NCBI GenBank assembly: GCA_002733215.1
Contig: NVUY01000003.1
Location: 1 to 64,000 of the forward strand
Length of the DNA: 64,000 nt
Origin: Sulfurovum sp.
GTDB lineage: Bacteria > Campylobacterota > Campylobacteria > Campylobacterales > Sulfurovaceae
Reading direction: 5' to 3'
Shown piece after piece: positions 55,182-63,426 of this stretch; position 1 is the first letter of the stretch, and every line of letters begins with the position of its first letter. The notes under the pieces are model-generated. The model saw nothing but the letters and a program-made list of their open reading frames with translations, was not told the origin of the DNA and searched no databases. A program made the translations under genes and the position numbers.

Positions 55182-56429
55182 TCATCGTATAAACTCCTTA
55201 GGATCTTTACCTGCATAATAGTAATAAATGGATTTTCTGACCTCATAATCATAAACCGTCTCTTTGTATCGTGCCTGGGCAAGTGTTCTTTCTGCAAGGG
55301 CATCTAAAAAAGCAATGTTATCCACCAAACCGACTTCAAATTTTTGACGTATGACATCATAAGTACTTTTTGCTGCTTTGAGTGCAGATTTTGAGCTTTT
55401 AAGTTTTGTTCTATTGGTTTTCAGGCTTTCCCCTGCCAATTTAAAATTCATCTTCTGCTCTTTCTCTGCATACTCTATTTCAGAAAGCAGTGAGAGTTGC
55501 TGATACTTCACCGCTTCACTTTTTTTAGCGATCCGCCCGTTATCAAAAAGTCTCATATTCACTGAAACCGTCAATTTATTTTGATGATCGACCAGGAATC
55601 CGGATCCATCGATACCCGGTGCAGACAGCAGGTCGTCAAAATGTGATTTATGAAAAGTATCGGAAAGGTTTACCTGGGGCATATAGGCAGCGTCTATGGC
55701 AGTCGCATTCTCTCCTACCGCAGCGGCATTGGCTTCAAGCATTTTTATATGCTCAAACATTTCAAACCTTATATGTTTCGGTTCTATCAAATAATTTCTC
55801 TTCAAATATTTTGCAGATATCCCAGAGATAAGCTCTAAGTTCTCTTCACTTGTTTCAAGCCTAAGCTTGGTATTTTCAAGTATAAAATTATTATTTTCGT
55901 AGACTGAAACAAGTTTATCGATATCTTCCTGGGTAGAGAGTCCTGCACCTTTAAATTTTTTAACCCGTACTATTTGTGCTTTAAGTTCAGTAGACCGCTC
56001 CTGCAAAGCATGGATCGTGGCTTTGAGTTTTTTTATACCGTAATAGTGACGTACAATATCAAGTGTGATACTCTTTGAAAAAGCAGACTTCTCAAAAAGT
56101 GAAGCTTCATGTTCAAAATCTTTAGCTCGTAAAAGTGCATCTTTTCTCCCGCCGTCATAGAGTTCTACACTCACAGAAGCATAAGCTTTGCCAACTTGTC
56201 CAGGACTGACCAGATAGTTAGGTGACAAGAGAGAATAGTCCGCCCCTATATCTACCGTAGGCCAATACGCACTTTTAGCTGCTTCAACCTGCTCTTTTTT
56301 GGCTTTGATATTGATCTCTTTTGCTTTTATCAAACCATTGGTTTTACCGGCAGAGTCTATAAATGTCAGTAAACTGTGACCTTGAGAAAAAACAAACAAA
56401 GGCAAAAACAACATTAATACGATCTTCAC
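55182..56429 (-). CDS. TolC-family outer-membrane channel
   Basis: 415 residues with a signal peptide (about 1-17) and two homologous outer-membrane-efflux halves rich in long helices (e.g. AAKSTYDVIRQKFEVGLVDN, the usual repeat end). The start at 56429 overlaps the tetR stop by 4 bases, so it is translated with the repressor. It supplies the exit duct of the efflux system. Confidence 0.9.
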   Translation of the reverse strand: MKIVLMLFLPLFVFSQGHSLLTFIDSAGKTNGLIKAKEINIKAKKEQVEAAKSAYWPTVDIGADYSLLSPNYLVSPGQVGKAYASVSVELYDGGRKDALLRAKDFEHEASLFEKSAFSKSITLDIVRHYYGIKKLKATIHALQERSTELKAQIVRVKKFKGAGLSTQEDIDKLVSVYENNNFILENTKLRLETSEENLELISGISAKYLKRNYLIEPKHIRFEMFEHIKMLEANAAAVGENATAIDAAYMPQVNLSDTFHKSHFDDLLSAPGIDGSGFLVDHQNKLTVSVNMRLFDNGRIAKKSEAVKYQQLSLLSEIEYAEKEQKMNFKLAGESLKTNRTKLKSSKSALKAAKSTYDVIRQKFEVGLVDNIAFLDALAERTLAQARYKETVYDYEVRKSIYYYYAGKDPKEFIR

Positions 56430-57028
56430 TTCTCTTCCTTGCTCTCTATCAATGTAAACAGTGCCTCTAAAAAACGGCTGATCTCATCTTTTGCATCAAG
56501 TGATACAGTATGTGTTTCAACAATAAGACCTAGTTTAAAAGTTATTAATGCACTGCTAAGATCCTGTGCTTCTTCACGAAGTTCATTATTATCGATCCCG
56601 TCTTTTATGATCTGATCCAATATACCTGTAAATTTCTCTCTGCACGCTATGTTAAAATCAATCATCTCTCTGGTACCGTTTGTCATTGATATGGCTAAAA
56701 ATTCTCTATAGATATTCAATTGGGTATGACTGTTCTCATCGTCAAACAGGATAGAGAAAAAATGAAACATCTTCTCTTTGGTACTTATATTCTGATTGAT
56801 GATCTCAAACAGTTTTTTCTCATGTACTGCAATAAACATGGTAATAATTTCAAAAACGATATCTTCTTTGTTTTCAAAATACTCGTAGATCGTTCCTTTC
56901 CCTACTCCTGCCGTTTTGGCAATTTGTGAGATCGTAAGGTTTTTAATGCCGTATTGAAGCAGTATGTCCATGCAGGAACATGCTATATCACTTCGTTTTT
57001 TTTCTTTATCTACAATAATTGCCATCAA
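56426..57028 (-). CDS. TetR-family transcriptional regulator
   Basis: 200 residues. The N-terminal helix-turn-helix is 'ILLQYGIKNLTISQIAKTAG', then VGKGTIYEYFENKEDIV, textbook for TetR. A variable ligand domain follows. It is the first gene of the efflux operon and probably represses it from the palindrome at 57041-57060, 13 bases upstream, with derepression by a pump substrate. Confidence 0.92.
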   Translation of the reverse strand: MMAIIVDKEKKRSDIACSCMDILLQYGIKNLTISQIAKTAGVGKGTIYEYFENKEDIVFEIITMFIAVHEKKLFEIINQNISTKEKMFHFFSILFDDENSHTQLNIYREFLAISMTNGTREMIDFNIACREKFTGILDQIIKDGIDNNELREEAQDLSSALITFKLGLIVETHTVSLDAKDEISRFLEALFTLIESKEEK

Positions 57029-57040
57029 ATTCCTTTATAA

Positions 57041-57060
57041 TGACTGACCATCGGTCAATT
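57041..57060. promoter_or_regulatory. Likely TetR operator
   Basis: TGACC-ATC-GGTCA (57045-57057), flanked by further matched bases, is a palindrome of the kind bound by TetR repressors such as AcrR-like proteins (ACCGA-type cores). It overlaps the region just ahead of the tetR start. Confidence 0.65.
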
Positions 57061-57177
57061 AAAACATTGTAACAAAAATAAACTTAAGCACAGTAACCAC
57101 AATTTTATACTATAAAATATTAAAAATGAATTGTATTCATAACGTTGCTAAACTTTATAAAAAGCTCTATAGGGAAG

Positions 57178-57247
57178 GTTTGATAATGAAAATATCAAAT
57201 CTGTCTAAGGTTGTGGGACATCTGGTGAAGTAGGTTTTTCCTCTTCA
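57178..57247. repeat. Relic of the synthase-like gene 3' end inside the apaH tail
   Basis: 21 bases at 57219-57239 are identical to 50993-51013, the end of synthase copy 2 and its downstream, and looser similarity (TTGATAAT, GTGGG, CTCTT) covers about 60 bases. Synthase copy 1 lacks this end. The last about 10 codons of apaH are read from it in antisense. Confidence 0.6.
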
Positions 57248-58074
57248 CTCTTTTCTTCTTTTTTCTTACAATCAATAGAAACGATCTCCACGGTACCACT
57301 GTCAATACGTGCTGCCGTAAGTCTTCCGCCCCATAAACACCCCGTATCTAAAGACAAGACATGTTCATCTTCATAGAGTCCCAACGTTGACCAGTGTCCA
57401 AAAATAATACGCAGATCAATATCTTTACGATCTTCACATTCGAACCAGGGTTTGAGTCCTTTTTTTCTCACTGCATCCGTAGGTGCACCTTTTTGGTCAA
57501 AATCAAGTTTGTGATCTCCATAGCAGTAACGCATACGTGTAAAAGTACCAACAATATAACGGTCTATATCTACAAGGCTGGCATCTCTGTTAAAACGGTC
57601 TATGCCACTTTTAAACATTTGTTTGAGCCAAACTTCTACCTCATCACCCTGCAGCTTCTCTTCCACCCTTTGTGCATGATTTAAAGCCATACCCAGGTCA
57701 AACTCAGGAGAGATACCTGCATGCGCCATACAATAGCCCAGTTGATAATCCACATGTAAAAACTTTTGTCCTCTAAGCCAATTTATGAGCTTTTCAGCTT
57801 CCGCTGACTCAAGTATGGGGTCGATCGTCGGATTAGATTTTTTGATACCGTAATAGGCTGCTATCAGAGTAATGTCATGATTACCCAAAACTATTTCAAC
57901 ACTCTCTTTGATACTATAAAGATATTCCAATGTCTCCAGTGAACCTTCTCCTCTGTTGACAAGATCTCCGGCGACCCAAAGTTTGTCCACTGCAGGATTA
58001 AAGTCTATCTTTTCAAGAAGTTCCCTGAATGACTTATAACATCCCTGAATATCGCCTATTGCCCACACTGCCAT
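57205..58074 (-). CDS. apaH: Bis(5'-nucleosyl)-tetraphosphatase, symmetrical
   Basis: ApaH splits Ap4A to ADP and can remove Np4 caps from RNA. The 289-residue product has phosphoesterase motifs GDIQGCYKSF (7-16), GDLVNRG, GNHD and HAGISPEFDLG, then GHWSTLG and LDTGCLWGG. The tail, about residues 270-289, is Lys/Glu-rich and then PTSPDVPQP, the latter coming from the reverse strand of a synthase relic, so it is not part of the ancestral enzyme. Adjacent to the glycosylase gene, whose stop overlaps its start. Confidence 0.93.
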   Translation of the reverse strand: MAVWAIGDIQGCYKSFRELLEKIDFNPAVDKLWVAGDLVNRGEGSLETLEYLYSIKESVEIVLGNHDITLIAAYYGIKKSNPTIDPILESAEAEKLINWLRGQKFLHVDYQLGYCMAHAGISPEFDLGMALNHAQRVEEKLQGDEVEVWLKQMFKSGIDRFNRDASLVDIDRYIVGTFTRMRYCYGDHKLDFDQKGAPTDAVRKKGLKPWFECEDRKDIDLRIIFGHWSTLGLYEDEHVLSLDTGCLWGGRLTAARIDSGTVEIVSIDCKKKEEKSEEEKPTSPDVPQP

Positions 58075-58553
58075 TACAATTGTTCCTTATATATTTTCAC
58101 TTTATCTTCTAGCTTCATTTTAGCATAAGCTGAGGAAGGAGAAGGCAGATAGACTGTTTCAATATCTAAATGTGAAAAATGTATTTTAAAAAGTGCTTCG
58201 GATTTTTTACCTGTGAATGCCACTTTTTTAATACTTGGATGTGCTTCCAGAAAGCCTGCGATATCATTAACCTCCTCACTCTCCAAAGAACTATCTAGTG
58301 AGTTCTCTCTATGACAAGATCTTATCATATCCCAAAGTCCGAACTTGCACTCTTTGAGCAACCATATCTTTTGGTCACGGTTATTGACCGGGTACTCTGT
58401 GACCGCGTGAAGGATCTTCCAAAACTGATTACTCGGATGAGCATAGTAAAAGTTGTTTTCAAATGATTTTATACTTGGGAACGAGCCTAGTATCAGAATC
58501 TCTGTATCTTTAAACACTATAGGCTGGAAAGGGTGTTCTAAACTTTCACTCAA
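58074..58553 (-). CDS. DNA-deoxyinosine/uracil glycosylase (UDG superfamily)
   Basis: 159 residues with the family's opening 'HPFQPIVFKDTEILILGSFP', whose GSFPS loop is motif 1 of UDG-fold enzymes. It continues with YYAHPSNQFWKIL and LPSPSSAYAK near the C-terminus (motif 2 region). It matches the group named DNA-deoxyinosine glycosylase. It would remove deaminated bases as first step of base excision repair. The stop overlaps the apaH start. Confidence 0.82.
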   Translation of the reverse strand: MSESLEHPFQPIVFKDTEILILGSFPSIKSFENNFYYAHPSNQFWKILHAVTEYPVNNRDQKIWLLKECKFGLWDMIRSCHRENSLDSSLESEEVNDIAGFLEAHPSIKKVAFTGKKSEALFKIHFSHLDIETVYLPSPSSAYAKMKLEDKVKIYKEQL

Positions 58554-58692
58554 TTTAATCTCCTGTTGGGTATTTGTCTCCCGACAACACCGTTTCTCTT
58601 AAAATTTAATGTTTAGTTGCTGTTGTGAGGACACAAGCATTAAAATGCAGTGCAAGTGAAGCACTAAATGCTGAATCGTACAAGACCCTACA

Positions 58693-59172
58693 TTATTTAC
58701 ATGCTTTACGCATATTTTGCACGATCAATACAAGTAAAGCCAAAGCAAAAATTTTAGAATTTAGCTCTGAACCTTTATGGGTATTTAAAAAAGCCACAGA
58801 TTCAGTCATAGCCTCGCCCTGCTCTTGCATTGCTATAATATCTGGTATATAATACTGAGAAAATAAAAGCCCCGTAGCTAAGACAAAAAATGTCACTATC
58901 TTTGTTAAGGTATCACGTTCAAACTTTTTAAATTTGTACCCTTCATAGAGTACCACTACTACGATAAGAATATTCACAACATAAGACAAACGTAAAAAAC
59001 TCTCTGTCATGATCTGTCCTTCTTGGAACTGTGTTAAAAGTTCCGCTCCCACATACAAGTGTGTATTAAACGTTACAGATGTCACCACAATACCTGCATA
59101 TAACATCATCCCAAGTACAGCAGACGTAAAAATAAGATACGCCATTGTTATCATTCTAAAAGTTTTATTCAT
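58693..59172 (-). CDS. DUF4149-like membrane protein
   Basis: 159 residues with four hydrophobic segments (about 8-30, 48-72, 83-100, 138-156) and a pattern seen in DUF4149/TMEM205-like proteins. The ATG at 59172 has GGAGA 6 bases upstream. An earlier in-frame ATG at 59202 lies within the REPIN-like element, so it is rejected. Function unknown. 139 bases separate it from the glycosylase start (58554-58692); that stretch has small hairpins (GCATTAAAATGC) and no gene. Confidence 0.55.
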   Translation of the reverse strand: MNKTFRMITMAYLIFTSAVLGMMLYAGIVVTSVTFNTHLYVGAELLTQFQEGQIMTESFLRLSYVVNILIVVVVLYEGYKFKKFERDTLTKIVTFFVLATGLLFSQYYIPDIIAMQEQGEAMTESVAFLNTHKGSELNSKIFALALLVLIVQNMRKACK

Positions 59173-59182
59173 TGTTTTCTCC

Positions 59183-59283
59183 GTAGGTCGGGGTGCCCTC
59201 ACCCCGACAATTTAAATTTGAATTGTAAAAATAATGTTGACGGCACGCGAATGCTTGTTGGGGAGAGGACACCCCCGACCTAC
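59183..59283. repeat. REPIN-like palindromic element (101 bp)
   Basis: The outer arms GTAGGTCGGGG (59183-59193) and CCCCGACCTAC (59273-59283) are exact inverse copies. Each end forms its own hairpin (e.g. GTCGGGGT-GCCCTC-ACCCCGAC at 59187-59208), with an AT-rich centre. The right end contains the prmC stop codon; the left end abuts the ribosome site of the DUF4149-like gene. It has the same plan and size as the element at 2992. Confidence 0.65.
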
Positions 59284-60101
59284 ATAAATTGGATAACAAA
59301 CCCACGGTCAAACCCTGCCAGATCTTTATAGAAATAAATAGATTTTACTCCAACTTCATTAACAAAAGCTTGAAGAGGTTCTTTTTGATCATAACCCATT
59401 TCACAGACCAGGTATTTGATACCTCTCTTTTTCACATCCAGAATGATCTCTTTGAGCAATTCATCTCCCACACTTCCCCCAAACAATGCTTCTTTGGGTT
59501 CATAATCCACTACATTGGATGCAAGCAGAAAATCTTCGGCAATATAGGGAGGATTGGAGACAACCAGTTCCAACACTTCGGGTACATCATCGATAAGATT
59601 GGACTTACGAAGTGCTATCTGTTCAGAAAGCCCAAAGGTTTCAATATTTCTTTTGGCCACTTTAAGTGGCACCTCACAAATATCTGTTGCAATGATGTTC
59701 AGATTGGGAAACTTACGCGCTAACACCACAGAGATAGCCCCGGAGCCTACCCCTATCTCAGCGATCCGGGTAAGGTTCTCTTTTTCAATGATCTCTGAGA
59801 CCCGGTCGATAAGTATCTCCGTTTCAGGACGGGGGATCAAGACACCCTCTTCCACAGCTAAATGAATATCATAAAAACTTGCTTCACCTACGATATATTC
59901 GTAGGGTTCGTTTGCTGCTCTACGTTTGACGAGTTTTTGAAGGTTCTCAACATTCTCCACACTTTCACTTTCATGCGTGATCAAGTAGAGGCGATCTTGC
60001 TTTAAATGGTAAGCCAAAAGCAACTCGGCTTCAAAAGCAGGACGTTCACAAGCTTCTTGAAGTTGCTCTCTCGCCCAAACCAGTGCTTCTTTAATGGTCA
60101 C
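59280..60101 (-). CDS. prmC: Release factor glutamine methyltransferase
   Basis: PrmC methylates the GGQ glutamine of RF1/RF2. About 273 residues: 'TIKEALVWAREQLQ' at the start, the SAM loop IAEIGVGSGAISVVLA, and the substrate motif VVSNPPYIAED (N-P-P-Y). The GTG at 60101 gives the normal N-terminus and overlaps the protease stop; an upstream ATG at 60128 adds nine unlikely residues. The TAG stop belongs to the REPIN-like end, so the original C-terminus may have differed slightly. Confidence 0.93.
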   Translation of the reverse strand: MTIKEALVWAREQLQEACERPAFEAELLLAYHLKQDRLYLITHESESVENVENLQKLVKRRAANEPYEYIVGEASFYDIHLAVEEGVLIPRPETEILIDRVSEIIEKENLTRIAEIGVGSGAISVVLARKFPNLNIIATDICEVPLKVAKRNIETFGLSEQIALRKSNLIDDVPEVLELVVSNPPYIAEDFLLASNVVDYEPKEALFGGSVGDELLKEIILDVKKRGIKYLVCEMGYDQKEPLQAFVNEVGVKSIYFYKDLAGFDRGFVIQFM

Positions 60102-61374
60102 TTTTATCCATATGTGCAAAAATACCATCTTTAGACAAGCCAGGCTCTTCGATCACTTCTTCTCCTACTATCGTATTGGACGCATCAAAGCCCAGTTCTT
60201 TGAGTCTTTCGAGTACAGGAGGGTGTGTATAGTAGAAAAAGATGACCAAAGGATGTGATTTTGGAAATGACTTGTTTTCTGTGACCAGTTTCATGAGTGC
60301 AGATACCAAGTTTTCTTTCCCTCCCATTTCGGAGCCAAACTCATCTGCCGCATATTCGTTATGACGGCTGACAGCTGACATAAAAGGTGTAAATACAAAA
60401 GAAAGTAAGGGGAGCAGTAACATCAGCATCGCTATCTGAACGCCTGCTTCGGGTATCACACCCATTTGTGTAAATAGTGCATCAGGTAAATGTCCAAAGA
60501 GATAAAAGGCTATAAAAAGAAGGAGTCCCATCAGTCCTATATTTTTCCATATATCACCATGAGTGTAATGTCCAAGTTCATGTCCCAGTACAGCTAAAAG
60601 TTCTTTGGTATTCAGTTTTTCCAACAGTGTGTCAAAAAGCACAACACGTTTACTCTTGCCAAGCCCGCCAAAAAATGCGTTAAGACGGCTGTCTCGCTTA
60701 GAGGCATCCATCACAAAGATACCATCATTTTCAAGTCCTACTTTGTCCATCATGGCAGATATTTTTTCTTTGAGTTCACCCTCTTCAAGCGGAGAAAACT
60801 TATTAAAGATCGCCATGAATGTCGGTGCCAGCACATTTGCCAGGATAGCGACTGAAAACATCGCTATAAACCCCCAAAGCCACCATGATTCATAGTTGCC
60901 TATGATCCATGCTAAAAGTGCAAATATTGCCCCGCCCAGCACTATGAACAGTGCGGATGATTTGAGGGTATCTATCACATACATTTTAGGGGTCATCTTG
61001 TTAAAACCAAAGGCTTCATCTATCTTAAATTTCTGGTAGAGTTCAAATGGCAAGCCGATAATATAATTGACAAGGATAAAACCAAACAAGAATGCCACAG
61101 CATACATGATATTCCCCTCAATAGTGATCATAGAGCTGAGCCAGGCAAAACCTGTAAAGACCCACCAGATAAATACCAGGTAATCAACCAGTGTACTCAC
61201 AAGTTCAAGTTTTCCATTGGCTACTGCATAGTTACCTGCGGTGAGATATTTGTCTGCTGACATAAGTACCGGCGTTTTTCTTTTTTCTTCATTGATATAC
61301 CCTATCTGCATGACAGAGATATACACTTTCATAAAAGTATAAATTGAGTAGAAGATAATAATCGTTTCTAACAT
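60091..61374 (-). CDS. M48-family membrane metalloprotease (Ste24-like)
   Basis: 427 residues with about seven hydrophobic segments. Zinc site: HELGH (in LGHELGHYTHGD, about residue 265) and the third ligand in NEYAADEFGSEMG. The layout follows CAAX-prenyl-protease-1/Ste24 rather than short HtpX. In bacteria it likely degrades misfolded or blocked membrane proteins. Its stop overlaps the prmC start. Confidence 0.9.
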   Translation of the reverse strand: MLETIIIFYSIYTFMKVYISVMQIGYINEEKRKTPVLMSADKYLTAGNYAVANGKLELVSTLVDYLVFIWWVFTGFAWLSSMITIEGNIMYAVAFLFGFILVNYIIGLPFELYQKFKIDEAFGFNKMTPKMYVIDTLKSSALFIVLGGAIFALLAWIIGNYESWWLWGFIAMFSVAILANVLAPTFMAIFNKFSPLEEGELKEKISAMMDKVGLENDGIFVMDASKRDSRLNAFFGGLGKSKRVVLFDTLLEKLNTKELLAVLGHELGHYTHGDIWKNIGLMGLLLFIAFYLFGHLPDALFTQMGVIPEAGVQIAMLMLLLPLLSFVFTPFMSAVSRHNEYAADEFGSEMGGKENLVSALMKLVTENKSFPKSHPLVIFFYYTHPPVLERLKELGFDASNTIVGEEVIEEPGLSKDGIFAHMDKSDH

Positions 61375-61463
61375 AAAAAAAGTCCTTCATTAATAATGTT
61401 GAAATATACCTAATCAAGCCTTAAATTTGATATAATTACAGCAATTACTCCCAAGGATCATTC

Positions 61464-63398
61464 GTGGCACTCGTAGACCTCTTCAACATCAAAAAACAAT
61501 ACGACATAAAACTCTTACTCAATGATGTTGACTTTCATCTGAATGAAGGAGAACGTGTCACCATAGTAGGACAGAACGGCTGTGGAAAATCTACACTGAT
61601 GAAGATTATCATGGGAGAAGAAGAACCTACTGAAGGCAAGAGAGTGGTGAACAATTCCATACAGATCGAAATGCTTTCACAACAGCCTAAATTTAATCCG
61701 GAACTCTCTGTGCGGGAAGCGATCCTGAATGAACTTACCGAACTGAAAAAGGCTAAAGACGACTATGACCTGCTCAGTCTCAAAGTGGCTGAAGATTTTG
61801 ACAATGAAGCGTTACTCAAAAAACTAGAAAGCGTTTCTTCTTTTCTAGACCATCATAATGCCTGGAACCTTGATGACAAGATCGAACGTGTCATGCAGGA
61901 GTTTCACTTAAAACTCTATGAGAACCGTCCTGTCATTTCACTTTCAGGAGGGGAGCAGCGTCGTGTTGCTCTGGCTTCACTTATACTCAAGAAACCTGAC
62001 ATTCTGCTTCTTGATGAACCTACCAACCACCTTGATGTCTATATGGTGGAGTTTTTGGAAGAGATCCTTTTAAGAGAAAAATTCACGCTGCTCTTCATCT
62101 CTCACGATAGACATTTTATAGACAGTATCGCCACACGTGTTGTGGAAGTCGATAACCAGGAACTCATCTCTTATACGGGTGGATACTTAGCTTATCTCGA
62201 ACAAAAAGAAGCCCGTATGCATGCACTGAAAAAAGGTCATGAAAACCTGCTTAGACTACTCAAGCAGGAAGATGCATGGCTGGCTAAAGGGGTAAAAGCA
62301 AGAGAAAAACGTAACCAGGGACGTAAAAAAAGGGTCTTTGATCTGCGTGACGAAGCGAAGAAAAACCCTACCCTCATTCGGAAAATGATGGTGGAACTTG
62401 AACGTGAGAAAAAACATTTTAACCGTGAAGATGGCGTCTCACGTAAAAAAATGCTTTTTGACATTGAAGCAATGTCCTACTCTGTACCGGGGAAAAAACT
62501 GATAGAAGATCTCACTACCCGTATCTTGCAAAAAGACAAAATCGCCATAGTGGGCATTAACGGTGCAGGTAAATCTACCTTATTAAAACTCATGTTGGGA
62601 CGTATCAAACCAGACTCAGGAGTCATCAAACAAGGTGATTTTAAATTAGGGTACTTTGACCAGCATAGAGAAATGCTGGATGACAACAAAACACTCATAG
62701 AAACTTTCTGTCCTGACGGCGGTGACCAGATAGATGTACAGGGAACCGTATATCATGTTTATGGCTATTTAAAATCATTTTTATTTCCTAAAGAATTTTT
62801 AGCAAAAAAAGTAGGTATGCTTTCTGGTGGAGAAAAGAACCGTGTGGCACTGGCACTGCTATTAGCCAAAAAAGTAGACTGCCTCATACTGGATGAACCC
62901 ACCAATGACCTGGATATCCAAACGATCAATATTTTAGAAGAAAAACTCATCAACTTTCCCGGAGCCATTCTTTTTGTCTCTCATGACCGCTACTTCATAG
63001 ACAAGATAGCTTCAAAACTCTTCATCTTTAAAGGAGATGGCGTAGTTGAAGAATCATATCAGACCTATACAGAGTATTTAGAGATAGAAAAAGAGATGAA
63101 AGAGCTTTCTACTTTAGATAAAGAAATCAAAGTTTCTGTAAAAAAAGAAGTACCGGTAAAAGAGAAAGGAAAAACCAAACTAAGCTACAAGGAACAACAG
63201 GACTACGATAAGCTTCCTGATGAGATAGAAGCATTGGAAGAAGAGATCTCAAGGCTCAATGCATGTTTATATAACCCTGGTTGTTATGAAGAAAAAGGCT
63301 TAGTTGCACTAAGTGAAGAGTTATCCAAAATTGAAGCTGTCTATGAAGAAAAAACAGAAAGATACCTGGAGGTTCTAGAGATTTTTGAATCTATATGA
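61464..63398 (+). CDS. ABC-F ATPase (Uup-like)
   Basis: A soluble 644-residue protein with two ATPase domains and no membrane part. Walker A: GQNGCGKST (about 37-45) and GINGAGKST (about 360); signatures LSGGEQRRVAL and LSGGEKNRVAL; Walker B ILLLDEPTNHLD and LILDEPTNDLD. The C-terminal 100 residues form a coiled coil as in Uup. ABC-F proteins act on ribosomes or on branched DNA. GTG start at 61464, with CAAGGA about 9 bases ahead. Confidence 0.93.
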   Translation: MALVDLFNIKKQYDIKLLLNDVDFHLNEGERVTIVGQNGCGKSTLMKIIMGEEEPTEGKRVVNNSIQIEMLSQQPKFNPELSVREAILNELTELKKAKDDYDLLSLKVAEDFDNEALLKKLESVSSFLDHHNAWNLDDKIERVMQEFHLKLYENRPVISLSGGEQRRVALASLILKKPDILLLDEPTNHLDVYMVEFLEEILLREKFTLLFISHDRHFIDSIATRVVEVDNQELISYTGGYLAYLEQKEARMHALKKGHENLLRLLKQEDAWLAKGVKAREKRNQGRKKRVFDLRDEAKKNPTLIRKMMVELEREKKHFNREDGVSRKKMLFDIEAMSYSVPGKKLIEDLTTRILQKDKIAIVGINGAGKSTLLKLMLGRIKPDSGVIKQGDFKLGYFDQHREMLDDNKTLIETFCPDGGDQIDVQGTVYHVYGYLKSFLFPKEFLAKKVGMLSGGEKNRVALALLLAKKVDCLILDEPTNDLDIQTINILEEKLINFPGAILFVSHDRYFIDKIASKLFIFKGDGVVEESYQTYTEYLEIEKEMKELSTLDKEIKVSVKKEVPVKEKGKTKLSYKEQQDYDKLPDEIEALEEEISRLNACLYNPGCYEEKGLVALSEELSKIEAVYEEKTERYLEVLEIFESI

Positions 63399-63426
63399 TC
63401 CTAGGAGAGTGTAAAAAAAATCCTTC

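Noticed and set aside
58554..58692. Small palindromes (GCATTAAAATGC and a GTGC/GCAC hairpin)
   Set aside because: Too short and without T-run or family resemblance; not called as terminator or RNA gene.
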